The notes beneath the pieces were generated by a model. The model saw only the letters and a program-made list of their open reading frames with translations. It was not told the origin of the DNA and made no database searches. Source: Firmicutes bacterium UBA3738 (GTDB lineage: Bacteria > Bacillota > Clostridia > Peptostreptococcales > Anaerovoracaceae). Taken from it: 16,218 bases of DNA. Below are positions 6,308-14,680 of this stretch, one piece after another (position 1 is the first letter of the stretch; each line of letters begins with the position of its first letter). The stretch lies in assembly GCA_002372505.1 (NCBI GenBank), contig DFGY01000073.1, positions 1-16,218 of the forward strand, written 5' to 3'. A program made the translations under genes and the position numbers.

Positions 6308-7237
6308 CTACGGATTATTCTTATGAACTTGTCGGACAACGAATTGCGGGTCATTGCCGTTACTTAAGAATAGCCGGCCTACATATTCTCCGATTATTCC
6401 GAGGAACATCATTATTACACCGGAGAAGAAGAACAGAGTGAACATTATAGACGGCCAGCCCAGCGCACTGGAAGGTGAAATAAGATTCTTTATGAACACT
6501 ACCAGGGCGCCTACCAATCCGATAAAGGCGATGAGGGTTCCGAACCTGGAGGCAATCCTCAAGGGGAGGATGCTGTAGCCCATAACGTTGGACCATAGTT
6601 CAATTAGTTTTTTAAATGTATAATTTGACTTTCCGTATGCCCGTTCAAAATGTTTGACGGGTATACTTGAAATGTTGTTTGTCGTTCTTAAGAACAGTCC
6701 CTGAAGGTAGGTGTACTTGTTCTTGTATTCAATAACGTAATCACGGACAAACTTCTTAATAATCCAGAAACTGGACGTCTTCAGATTCTTTGGTTTGCCT
6801 ATTAGTATACGTACTGTCGTGAAGTTGACCCAGCTGCCGAAGTTGCGAAAGCCGGAATGTTTCTTTTCATCGTAGTGTCCGTAGACAACATCATAACCCT
6901 TATCAAATTCCTCGAATAGAACGGGAAGCTGAGAAGGATGAGTCTGCATATCGTCATCCATGCTGATGATCACGTCGCCTATGGCATAATTCAGCCCGGC
7001 CATAGTGGCGTTATGCTGCCCTGCGTTCATGGAAAGCTCAACAACGGTTACGTAATCGTACTCGCGGGAAAGCTCCAGAAGGGTGCTGATAGTGGCGCCG
7101 TCATCCGGGGAGTGATCGTCAACGAGAATAAATTCAAAGGGCGTCCTGCCGAGTTCATTCATCATATCTGCAGTGAGTTCAACCACGTCCCTGATAGTGT
7201 GGGACGAATTATAGCAAGGGATAACAATGGAATACAT
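6308..7237 (-). CDS. GtrB/ArnC-like polyprenyl-phosphate glycosyltransferase (GT2)
   Basis: Membrane-anchored family 2 glycosyltransferase, 309 residues, the normal size for GtrB, ArnC, CsbB and DPM1-type enzymes. MYSIVIPCYNSSHTI (1-15), the nucleotide-sugar site VDDHSPDDG (39-47), SMNAGQHNATMAG (69-81), the catalytic/metal motif SMDDDMQTHP (92-101) and the RAYGKSNYT region (199-207) are all in place. Two transmembrane helices follow (about 232-252 and 265-285), ending in the characteristic GEYVGRLF. It should transfer a sugar from a nucleotide donor to undecaprenyl phosphate on the inner face of the membrane. AAGGAG lies about ten bases before the ATG. It is divergent from wecE, with a shared 99-bp control region, and near a YfhO-family gene, the same pairing as csbB-yfhO in Bacillus. 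Which sugar it uses is not shown by the sequence. Confidence 0.88.
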   Translation of the reverse strand: MYSIVIPCYNSSHTIRDVVELTADMMNELGRTPFEFILVDDHSPDDGATISTLLELSREYDYVTVVELSMNAGQHNATMAGLNYAIGDVIISMDDDMQTHPSQLPVLFEEFDKGYDVVYGHYDEKKHSGFRNFGSWVNFTTVRILIGKPKNLKTSSFWIIKKFVRDYVIEYKNKYTYLQGLFLRTTNNISSIPVKHFERAYGKSNYTFKKLIELWSNVMGYSILPLRIASRFGTLIAFIGLVGALVVFIKNLISPSSALGWPSIMFTLFFFSGVIMMFLGIIGEYVGRLFLSNGNDPQFVVRQVHKNNP

Positions 7238-7276
7238 TTAGGACGTTCTCCTTTTAATATAAAAAATTAAATCTAA

Positions 7277-7316
7277 TCAACAATAACAAAATAGTGTGAT
7301 ATACTATCAACAATAA
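7277..7316 (+). promoter_or_regulatory. wecE promoter with operator-like repeats
   Basis: TCAACA (7277-7282), 17 bp, then TATACT (7300-7305) with an upstream TGA, an extended -10. An imperfect palindrome, ATAGT to ACTAT (7291-7307), covers the -10, and the 11-bp direct repeat ATCAACAATAA occurs at 7276-7286 and 7306-7316, exactly 30 bp apart, about three helical turns. This is the shared region between wecE and the divergent GT2 gene, so a single regulator could control both. Confidence 0.5.
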
Positions 7317-7336
7317 TAATACAAGGAGAAGTAAAA

Positions 7337-8467
7337 ATGCAAATCAAATTTAACATAGCCCCTAAAACAGGCAATGAAATAAAATACATACAGGAATCCA
7401 TAGAAAGCGGAAAAATATGCGGAGACGGGGATTTTTCGAAAAAGTGCGAAGGGTGGCTGACGGAAAAGACCGCCGGCAAATGCACTCTTCTCACTACCTC
7501 ATGCACTCAGGCCCTGGAAATGTCTGCAATTCTGGCGGACATAAAGGCGGGGGACGAGGTGATAATGCCTTCATACACCTTCGTATCAACAGCAAACGCC
7601 TTCGTTCTTCGTGGAGCCAGAATAATATTCATCGACATCAGACCTGACACAATGAATATGGACGAAATGCTCATCGAAAACGCCATGACGGAAAAGACAA
7701 AGGCTATTGTTCCTGTGCATTATGCCGGAGTATCCGTTGAAATGGATAAAGTAATGGAGCTGGCAGAGAAATATTCTCTGAAAGTAATCGAAGATGCAGC
7801 TCAGGGAGTAATGTCCTCATATAAGGGCAGAGCCCTAGGCAGCATCGGTGACTACGGATGCTTCAGCTTCCACGAGACAAAGAATTACTCCATGGGAGAA
7901 GGCGGAGCCGTGTTAATCAACAACGAAGAAGACATTAAGCGTGCTGAAATAATCCGGGAAAAGGGTACTGACAGGAAGCGCTTTTTGCGCGGTCAGGTTG
8001 ATAAGTATTCCTGGGTCAGCGAAGGATCCTCTTATCTTCCCAGTGACATTAACGCCGCGTACCTGTGGGCGCAGCTGGAAATGGCGGATGAAATTTATGA
8101 AGACCGCATGAGCACATGGAGAAAATACAGAGAAGCCTTTAAGCCACTGGAAAGCAGAGGCCTGGTTGAATTCCAGCACATTCCCGAAGAATGCATACAC
8201 AACGCCCACATGTTCTACATCAAGGTGAAGGATCTTCAGGAAAGAACAAAACTAATCAGTCATTTAAAGGAAAGAGAAATTACGGCAGTATTCCACTATG
8301 TGCCCCTCCATTCCGCAGAAGCCGGTTATAAATTCGGAGAGTTCAGAGGAGAGGACCGGTATACAACAACAGAGAGTGAACGTCTGTTACGTCTGCCTCT
8401 GTACTATCAAATGCAGGAAGCAGATCAGCAGAGAGTCATTGATGCGGTGATGGAGTTTTATGCATAA
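7337..8467 (+). CDS. wecE: dTDP-4-amino-4,6-dideoxygalactose transaminase
   Basis: PLP-dependent sugar aminotransferase of the DegT/DnrJ/EryC1 family, 376 residues, the same length as E. coli WecE (RffA). Long stretches match the E. coli enzyme as I know it: SGKICGDGDF, GDEVIMPSYTFVSTANAFVL, VPVHYAG, EDAAQGVMS, GCFSFHETKN, REKGTDR, FRGEDRYTT and ESERLLRLPL. The Schiff-base lysine is Lys182 in HETKN and the PLP-ring aspartate is Asp153 in EDAAQ. The reaction moves an amino group from glutamate to dTDP-4-keto-6-deoxyglucose, giving dTDP-Fuc4N. Partner genes rmlA/rmlB and the acetyltransferase wecD are not in this window. AAGGAG precedes the ATG. Its stop overlaps the start of the YfhO-family gene (TAATG), so the two are coupled. 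Best-supported specific function in the window. Confidence 0.93.
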   Translation: MQIKFNIAPKTGNEIKYIQESIESGKICGDGDFSKKCEGWLTEKTAGKCTLLTTSCTQALEMSAILADIKAGDEVIMPSYTFVSTANAFVLRGARIIFIDIRPDTMNMDEMLIENAMTEKTKAIVPVHYAGVSVEMDKVMELAEKYSLKVIEDAAQGVMSSYKGRALGSIGDYGCFSFHETKNYSMGEGGAVLINNEEDIKRAEIIREKGTDRKRFLRGQVDKYSWVSEGSSYLPSDINAAYLWAQLEMADEIYEDRMSTWRKYREAFKPLESRGLVEFQHIPEECIHNAHMFYIKVKDLQERTKLISHLKEREITAVFHYVPLHSAEAGYKFGEFRGEDRYTTTESERLLRLPLYYQMQEADQQRVIDAVMEFYA

Positions 8468-11145
8468 TGGAGAATGAGAACAAATACAGCCTAAAGAAAT
8501 TAACCCTTATTTTCACAGCAATATTTGCAGTCTGTGCAGTAGGAATCTATTTTGTATACATAGTAAACGACAAGACCCTTCTCAGATTTGAATTTGCAAA
8601 TAAGGACAGCTTTTCTCAAAGATACATGTTCATCTTTGAGTTCAAAAGGTTTTTAAGCAATCTGTTTGCCGATGGCACCGTAAACACATGGGACTGGTCC
8701 ATCGGACTTGGCACCGACGGCTTTGCCTTCAATACGGCCAACTTGCTGAATCCCTTTTCCTATCTTATGGCTTTCTCTCCGGCAAAGTATGTGGACGTTG
8801 TATTCACGGCTACGGTCATAATGAGGTTGTACCTGACCGGCTTTTGCTTCATGCTCTTTGCCAGAAAGATAAACTTAAGTAACACGGGAATTATATTTGG
8901 TGCGACCCTGTATACATTTTCCCCATGGATAATCCATGCCAGCCTGGTTCAGGCAACATTCCTTCTTGCACCCATAATGCTACCCCTGGTTCTGCTGGGA
9001 GTGGAAAAGGTATTAAGGAAGGAATCGCCTGCTCTGTTTATACTGTCAGTAGGATATACCATTATCACCACCTTCTTTTTCGCATATATAATAGGAATAA
9101 TTACGCTTATATATTTCTTTATCCGAAGGCTGACCTATGACGAAGGGAAGACGGTCAAAGAGTTCTTCGTAGACACAGGCAAATTTATAGGTTTTGGAAT
9201 AGTGGGAATAATGATCTCCGCCATAGGCACGTGGCTGACGGTGGTCAAATATTTCGCGTCGACATCCAGCACCGGCAAGAGCGTTCCCCTTATGATGACT
9301 CAGGAACAGCTGCTGAGAATGCCTATGAAGCTGGTGGACTGGATTACCATATTCGGCAGCGATTCCATGATTGGACTTGCGCCCATATGCCTGGTCCTCC
9401 TTCCGGCAATATTCATGCTGGCGCTAAAAAGGAAGGCGAATGCCATTATAGCCTTGCTCATGCTCATTGGTGCAGCCATTCCATATGTAAACAGCGCCTT
9501 TAACTTTTTCAGCTATCCATCGGGAAGATGGATGTTTGCCATTACATTTTTTATCGTGCTGTCCGCCATGGAATGTCTGGATAGCGGCATGCTGGAGAAG
9601 ACACATGTAAAGATTTTGACCCTGGCATTCATGGCAGGCTACACAGGTTATTTATTGTGGCTGCAGAAAATACTCACCCCCAATGAATTAAAACTAGTAA
9701 TCGTCAATTTCGTAGTGGCTGCGATTGTCACCATTGTGGTTTTAATAGGAAAGAGGGAGAGCAAAGAATTGCTGTTGAAAAAGGCGGTGCCGGCTATTAC
9801 GGTCATAGGTCTTGTGGCTGCTTACAATGCGTCCTGGGGGTTGAATAATGAAGGCTACGAAGGTCCGGATGGCTATCTTAGCAGAGGCCAGGCTCAAAGT
9901 TTGCTGGCTGAAACTCCACAGCGTATAGGTCCGAAAATTAAAGACTCTGATTTTTACAGAATAGATCAGGTTGATGAGGTAACGGGCATAAGGATGCCTC
10001 ATGGCAAAATGAATGAAGCCATGTACTTCGGCAACCGCACAAATTACGTATTTTATTCCAGCGTTAATGCCGATTGGCTGAGATACAACAAGCTTCTCGG
10101 AAACAATATGGGTTACTACAAAAGAGTTGCACCCAACTCCAATGACAATAGATTCGGCCTTGATTTCCTTTCCGGCACAAAGTATTTCATAGGCAGCGAC
10201 GCAAAACATAAGGATGCGTCGAACTACGCAGGATACGGTTTCGAATATGACAAAAGCATCGACGGCACGGAGGTGCTAAAGAGCAAATACAATATGGGAC
10301 TGGGCTGTGCCTACTATTATTATATGCACGAATCAGACTGGCTCACCCTGTCTTACCCGGAAAGGGAAATCGCCATGCTCCGCGCCGCCATTCTGCCCGA
10401 TGACCGGAAGCCGGGGGGCCTGAAAGAGCTCAAGCCCGAAGAAGTAAACAGCGGCGTCAAAAAACTGAAGTATTCAGTCAAGATGGATGAGAAGGACAAC
10501 AACGTAAAATATCTGTCAGCGAAAAACGATGACAATCACGCCATCATAATATCCATAAAGGGCAAGGACTCACAGTTCCCGGGCACCATCTGTGCCAGTG
10601 TGGACAATGGAGTGGTTAAAAAGATCAACATCGATGAGCGGGATACGGAGAGAGCCCTGCCGGACGTAGAGGATTTCACAATGTATCTAGGGACAGGTGA
10701 AGAGGCAGCGAAGAGAATAAGGGTCAACCTATTTGCAGGTAAAAACCACAACCCCTGTGAGTATGATGAAATAATCCTTTATCAGGTACCTGTGGCAAGC
10801 TACGATAAAAATGCAAAGGAGCTGGCAGCAGGCAGAATTAAAACAACAGAGTTTGGCAATGATACATACAAGGGAACAGTAGATTGCAAGGAAAACTCCC
10901 TGCTATATCTTTCCATAGTTGATGCAGATGGATGGGATATATATGCAGACGGGAAAAAGTGCAAGAAAATAGATAAGGTCAATGTGGCATTTACCGGAGT
11001 GTTCCTGCCTAAGGGCACTCATAGAATAGAGATGGTCTACCATACGAAAGGCTTCTTCGTAGGCCTTATCATAACCCTGGCCGGCCTGGTAATAATGATT
11101 GCAATTCTAAGGATTTGGAAGGGGAGAAGGGGCCTGTCTTCTTGA
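8467..11145 (+). CDS. YfhO-family GT-C membrane glycosyltransferase
   Basis: Large polytopic membrane protein, 892 residues, typical of the YfhO family (about 850-900). A first helix (12-34) leads into the external loop NKDSFSQRYMF (45-55) with Asp47 as candidate catalytic acid, then TWDWSIGLGTDGF (74-86). About ten more helices run to residue 455, including SYPSGRWMF (349-357). An extracellular domain follows (about 460-860) and a final anchor helix (863-882) with a basic tail. YfhO of Bacillus transfers a sugar from undecaprenyl phosphate to lipoteichoic acid outside the cell; by analogy this protein would use the lipid carrier made by the nearby GT2 enzyme. The acceptor is unknown. It starts inside the wecE stop codon (TAATG) and so is translationally coupled. 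Its stop codon overlaps the -35 box of the next gene's own promoter. Confidence 0.85.
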   Translation: MENENKYSLKKLTLIFTAIFAVCAVGIYFVYIVNDKTLLRFEFANKDSFSQRYMFIFEFKRFLSNLFADGTVNTWDWSIGLGTDGFAFNTANLLNPFSYLMAFSPAKYVDVVFTATVIMRLYLTGFCFMLFARKINLSNTGIIFGATLYTFSPWIIHASLVQATFLLAPIMLPLVLLGVEKVLRKESPALFILSVGYTIITTFFFAYIIGIITLIYFFIRRLTYDEGKTVKEFFVDTGKFIGFGIVGIMISAIGTWLTVVKYFASTSSTGKSVPLMMTQEQLLRMPMKLVDWITIFGSDSMIGLAPICLVLLPAIFMLALKRKANAIIALLMLIGAAIPYVNSAFNFFSYPSGRWMFAITFFIVLSAMECLDSGMLEKTHVKILTLAFMAGYTGYLLWLQKILTPNELKLVIVNFVVAAIVTIVVLIGKRESKELLLKKAVPAITVIGLVAAYNASWGLNNEGYEGPDGYLSRGQAQSLLAETPQRIGPKIKDSDFYRIDQVDEVTGIRMPHGKMNEAMYFGNRTNYVFYSSVNADWLRYNKLLGNNMGYYKRVAPNSNDNRFGLDFLSGTKYFIGSDAKHKDASNYAGYGFEYDKSIDGTEVLKSKYNMGLGCAYYYYMHESDWLTLSYPEREIAMLRAAILPDDRKPGGLKELKPEEVNSGVKKLKYSVKMDEKDNNVKYLSAKNDDNHAIIISIKGKDSQFPGTICASVDNGVVKKINIDERDTERALPDVEDFTMYLGTGEEAAKRIRVNLFAGKNHNPCEYDEIILYQVPVASYDKNAKELAAGRIKTTEFGNDTYKGTVDCKENSLLYLSIVDADGWDIYADGKKCKKIDKVNVAFTGVFLPKGTHRIEMVYHTKGFFVGLIITLAGLVIMIAILRIWKGRRGLSS

Positions 11146-11170
11146 CAAACTCTCCCAATCGTAGTACGAT
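11142..11170 (+). promoter_or_regulatory. Promoter of the FN3/C39 gene inside the operon
   Basis: A perfect TTGACA (11142-11147), 17 bp, then TACGAT (11165-11170; 4 of 6). The -35 box shares bases with the YfhO-family stop codon TGA (11143-11145). The spacing is ideal, and a strong ribosome binding site follows at 11181-11190. The genes from 11197 on may thus be expressed apart from wecE and the YfhO gene. Confidence 0.65.
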
Positions 11171-11196
11171 TTATCACAATTAAGGAGGAAGGAAAA

Positions 11197-12468
11197 GTGG
11201 ATAAATCACAGCATAGTCAAGGACGTAGACTAGGTGTATTGAGTGTGTGTATATTGCTGGTGCTGACATTAATCCTTTCGACGGCGCCTTCTTTTTCTGC
11301 TACGCAAAAACCTGCACGAGTTAAAGTGCAGAGCCTCAGCAGCAAGCAAGAGGCAACAATAATTATAAAGTGGAAGAAGGTAAAATGCAACGGTTACAGA
11401 CTGCAGTATTCTACGGACAAAAAGTTTAAGAAGAACGTTAAAAAAGTAAATGTCAAAAAGAACAAAAAAAGTTTAACCATTAAAAAGCTTAAGAGCGGAA
11501 CGAAATATTATTTCCGCATTGGCGCATACAACAAAAACAAGAAAAAATACAGATACGGAAAGTGGAGCAAGCTAAAGGCCTGCACCGTTCATACTCATTG
11601 TTACATACTGTTAAAATCCACAGATACGGCTACATATTACAAATGCAAATGTGGAAAGGAATATACAAAGAAGGTCAAGAAAAAGGTTAAGCCGGTAGCG
11701 CCGAAGGTGACCTACGTAACACCTTCCTTCAGCCCCATGGAGCCTTCCAAGGGCAAGTCACCGGCCGATGCAACAGGAATAAACAGCAGAGGCTTTGTTT
11801 ACAATTATAGAATATTCAGCCAGACAGCAGCTGCGCAAAATCCCAACGGAGATAAATACCTGGCAAAGCACGGCTGTTCCACCTGCTCGCTTACCACCAT
11901 TCTCAGGGCAATGGTTCCCGAGTTTGCGAACTATACTCCCAGAGCTGTTCTGACTAAAGTAATTAAAAAAGTGGCAGGGACAAAGACTTATAATGCTAAT
12001 TTCAAAAAGAGCGTGGACAAACAGATGCCCATTAGCTTGAAAGGTATAGATAAGGTGCTGACTGCGTATAACGTTCCTCATAAATTCGTTTACAATTACA
12101 CAGCCAGCAGTGCAAAGCAGATGATAAAGAACCACCTTAAAGAGGGCGATCCCATAATCGTAATGATTGCCGGGGAAGAACCGGGCCCGGGAGTTTATGC
12201 AAAATACTCACATGCAATGCTTCTCTTAGGTCTGGATAACGATGGAAAAATTATTGTCGGTGAATCCGCACAGCAAAAGGGAAGATGGGGTGCCAGTGCT
12301 TATGGCCTGATTAAAATGGGCGCAGAAAAGAATCCGAACTGCAACAGCATTACAAATATAGTGAATCATCTGGATAGCCCGGCATCGGACATAAGCAATA
12401 AAGGATTCTTTTACAGTAACGGTAAAAAAGGAAACATAGGATTTATTCTCATTAACCCCAAAGAGTAA
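11197..12468 (+). CDS. Secreted FN3 + C39-like cysteine peptidase-fold protein
   Basis: Exported protein of 423 residues starting at GTG, set by TAAGGAGGAA (11181-11190). The signal peptide (hydrophobic 12-30) likely ends at FSA/T near residue 35. A lysine-rich FN3 domain (about 38-128) contains IIIKWKKVKCNGYRLQYS and KYYFRIGAYNK. Next comes a short Cys/His cluster: HTHC (132-135) and KCKCG (149-153), with the look of a small metal site or degenerate zinc ribbon. The C-terminal domain (about 205-421) is of the peptidase C39-like type: GCSTCSLTTI with Cys227 or Cys230 as nucleophile, the catalytic His in KYSHAMLLLGLDNDGKIIVGES (His339), and Asp/Asn following. Members cleave peptides or are inactive relatives. 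It sits between the YfhO and flippase genes and shares its FN3-first architecture with the L,D-transpeptidase at 5223. Substrate unknown; it may act on surface proteins. Confidence 0.78.
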   Translation: MDKSQHSQGRRLGVLSVCILLVLTLILSTAPSFSATQKPARVKVQSLSSKQEATIIIKWKKVKCNGYRLQYSTDKKFKKNVKKVNVKKNKKSLTIKKLKSGTKYYFRIGAYNKNKKKYRYGKWSKLKACTVHTHCYILLKSTDTATYYKCKCGKEYTKKVKKKVKPVAPKVTYVTPSFSPMEPSKGKSPADATGINSRGFVYNYRIFSQTAAAQNPNGDKYLAKHGCSTCSLTTILRAMVPEFANYTPRAVLTKVIKKVAGTKTYNANFKKSVDKQMPISLKGIDKVLTAYNVPHKFVYNYTASSAKQMIKNHLKEGDPIIVMIAGEEPGPGVYAKYSHAMLLLGLDNDGKIIVGESAQQKGRWGASAYGLIKMGAEKNPNCNSITNIVNHLDSPASDISNKGFFYSNGKKGNIGFILINPKE

Positions 12469-12471
12469 GGC

Positions 12472-13761
12472 ATGCACGATAAAATAGTTGACCTGCTTGA
12501 AAAGACAAGCAACATAAATCGCAGTGCATATGTCTGGAATGCTGCCAACGCAGTAATGTCGGCTATGCAATGCCCGCTGATACTCATGGTAATTACCCGC
12601 ACCAACGGTATGGAGGATGCGGGTATTTTCAGTATTGCTTTTGCCGTTGCGAACCTCATGCTCTACGTTGGCCTCTACGGCCTCAGAAGATTTCAGGCGT
12701 CGGATATAAATGAAGAATTTTCCTTCGGTGAATACCAGGGGATGAGATTTTTAACCTGCCTCATTATGCTTGCCTGTGTAGGAGGCTACTGCATTTACGG
12801 CAACGTGGCTTTGTCCTACGGATTTGAAAAAGGCATGGTGGTCCTTCTGGTGTGCCTTCTCAAAGTTGTTCAGGCATACACAGATGTCATACACGGAAAC
12901 ATGCAGCAAAAGGGCAGACTGGACGTTGCCACAAAGTGTTCCTGCGTAAGATACGTGCTGGAGGTTCTGTCCATTATTGTTGTGCTGGTTCTCACGGACA
13001 ACCTGCTTGCAGCCTGCACATGCAGCGTCACCGTATCGGTGATAATTGCGGGGCTCACTTCCGTCAACGCCGGCAGAAGATATTGCGATTCCTTTAAACC
13101 CGCATTCTCCTGGGGCAGAATGAAGATCCTCGTTATAGAAGGCTTTGCTCTATTCTTAAGTCTTTTCCTTAACATGTACATCAGCAATGCGCCAAAGTAT
13201 GCTATAGACGCATACCTGGACGAAGAGACTCAGGCTGTGTACAACATACTTTTCATGCCGGCCTTCATGGTAATGCTCCTGGCTAACTTCATATTCAATC
13301 CAATAATAAAGGAATACGCCGAACTGTGGCTGGAAGGAAGCAGAAGCTCCCTGAAAGAGCTGACAGGGAAAATAAAAAAGCAGTTTCTCTTCATTGCGCT
13401 GCTGTCGGCTCTGGGCATAGCAGTTGCCGCAACTATAGGCGTGCCCATACTTGGATTTATATTTGGTGTTGACCTTGCAGGGCACAAAGGAGAGCTCTGC
13501 GTTGTAATGATAGGCGGCGGAGCCCTGGCCTATGCAACCTTCCTGAACACGGTGATTACCATTATCAGAGAACAGAAAAAGATGATAGTCGGCTACATTG
13601 TGGCGGCAATTCTGGCCTTCGTCCTCTCAAGAATCCTCGTAGTCAAATATGAAATAATGGGAGCGGCAGCCCTCTATGCAATTATAATGTGCATACTTGC
13701 ACTGACACTGCTCATTATTATGCTGAAAAAGCTCAGAGAGGCAGTTAGAGCAGTGAGATAA
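12472..13761 (+). CDS. Wzx/MATE-like polysaccharide flippase
   Basis: Polytopic inner-membrane protein, 429 residues, with about 12 hydrophobic segments along its whole length. It begins NRSAYVWNAANAVMSAMQCP, the usual opening of Firmicutes oligosaccharide flippases of the MOP superfamily, and has charged cytoplasmic connections such as LRRFQASDINEEF (71-83). This family moves undecaprenyl-linked glycans from the inner to the outer face of the membrane. It begins three bases after the C39-like gene, with only a weak ribosome binding site (AAGG next to the stop), so translation is probably coupled. It is the last gene of the run, and its 3' end overlaps the convergent LysR gene by 17 bases. 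No polymerase (Wzy) is visible in the window, so the cargo may be short or made elsewhere. Cargo not known. Confidence 0.83.
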   Translation: MHDKIVDLLEKTSNINRSAYVWNAANAVMSAMQCPLILMVITRTNGMEDAGIFSIAFAVANLMLYVGLYGLRRFQASDINEEFSFGEYQGMRFLTCLIMLACVGGYCIYGNVALSYGFEKGMVVLLVCLLKVVQAYTDVIHGNMQQKGRLDVATKCSCVRYVLEVLSIIVVLVLTDNLLAACTCSVTVSVIIAGLTSVNAGRRYCDSFKPAFSWGRMKILVIEGFALFLSLFLNMYISNAPKYAIDAYLDEETQAVYNILFMPAFMVMLLANFIFNPIIKEYAELWLEGSRSSLKELTGKIKKQFLFIALLSALGIAVAATIGVPILGFIFGVDLAGHKGELCVVMIGGGALAYATFLNTVITIIREQKKMIVGYIVAAILAFVLSRILVVKYEIMGAAALYAIIMCILALTLLIIMLKKLREAVRAVR

Positions 13762-14605
13762 AGGCATTCATCTGGGGAGTCACCCATTTATTCTTATGGT
13801 AAATAATTTTGATTAAGAAGTACTCGTCAATACCCGGGACGTGTATTTTTTTTAATCGCCCTTCATCTATATATCTCTTTGCGGTAAAGTCGGGAAGGTG
13901 GGTGACGGCGTCGCTGTCTTCAACTATGTGGAGGAGCAGATCCGGCGTGCCGGCAATGAGATAGGGGCTGAACTTAAGTCCTTCCTTTTTTGCAAGGTCG
14001 GTCATCATCTGGGATGTTTTCGGAGAGGAGACAAAGTCGCAGCTGAGAATGTCGCTTAAGGTGACCTTTTTCTTCTTTGCCAGAGGATGGTCCCTTTTAA
14101 CCAGAAAGCTCCTGGGCTCCTTGTGCTCGTATACGCTGATCATGTCTTCAGGCAGAGGGCCGCCGCCGAGAAGGTACAGCAGGTCCAGCTCGTTATGCCT
14201 CAGCATATCAAAGAGCAGCGGTGGAGCCTCCGACTCTACGAGAGTGTCGATTTTAGGATAGCGCCTGTGAAGCTCCATGAGAAGTCCCGGCAGGTGCAGG
14301 GTGGAAAGGGAGTTTACGGAGCCAAGTCTCAGAAGGCCGTGGGGCTCAGGATCCGGATCCAGATCCTGCTGTGCATCCTTTACGTCCTTTATAATTCTTA
14401 TGGCGTGTTCGTAGAACTTTTCCCCTTCCTCGGTCAGAGCGATTTTCCGGCCTATGCGCTCAAAGAGAAGCACGCCGAATTCACTTTCCAGCTGCTTAAT
14501 GTGGAAGGTGACCGTTGACTGAGTGTAGCCCAGCAGCTCGGCGGCTTTTGAAAAGCTCTTGTTTTCCACTGCCATGACGAAGGTTTCAATGTTTCTAAGC
14601 TCCAT
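13745..14605 (-). CDS. LysR-family transcriptional regulator
   Basis: DNA-binding regulator of 286 residues, normal for the family. The winged helix-turn-helix lies in residues 2-60: MELRNIETFVMAVENKSFSK, AAELLGYTQSTVTFHIKQLE, FGVLLFERIGRKIALTEEG. The effector-binding half (about 88-286) starts LRLGSVNSLS and has the usual two-lobe layout. AAGGAG sits seven bases before the ATG (14603-14605). It is divergent from the NhaC-family antiporter across a 117-bp region that holds a long inverted repeat, the standard arrangement for a LysR regulator controlling its neighbour and itself. The ligand is unknown. It converges on the flippase gene and the two coding ends overlap by 17 bases. Confidence 0.9.
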   Translation of the reverse strand: MELRNIETFVMAVENKSFSKAAELLGYTQSTVTFHIKQLESEFGVLLFERIGRKIALTEEGEKFYEHAIRIIKDVKDAQQDLDPDPEPHGLLRLGSVNSLSTLHLPGLLMELHRRYPKIDTLVESEAPPLLFDMLRHNELDLLYLLGGGPLPEDMISVYEHKEPRSFLVKRDHPLAKKKKVTLSDILSCDFVSSPKTSQMMTDLAKKEGLKFSPYLIAGTPDLLLHIVEDSDAVTHLPDFTAKRYIDEGRLKKIHVPGIDEYFLIKIIYHKNKWVTPQMNAFISLL

Positions 14606-14631
14606 AGGGCGTCTCCTTTTAATTCAAAAAT

Positions 14632-14680
14632 ATTGAACTATATAATCTAATATATCAATTTTACAAATATATAGTCCAAT
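14632..14680. promoter_or_regulatory. Inverted-repeat operator for the LysR regulator
   Basis: Arms ATTGAACTATATA (14632-14644) and TATATAGTCCAAT (14668-14680) are inverse complements at 12 of 13 bases and are 36 bp apart centre to centre. The right arm lies between the -35 and -10 boxes of the antiporter promoter and the left arm lies upstream of the -35, as is usual for LysR recognition and activation sites. Confidence 0.55.
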
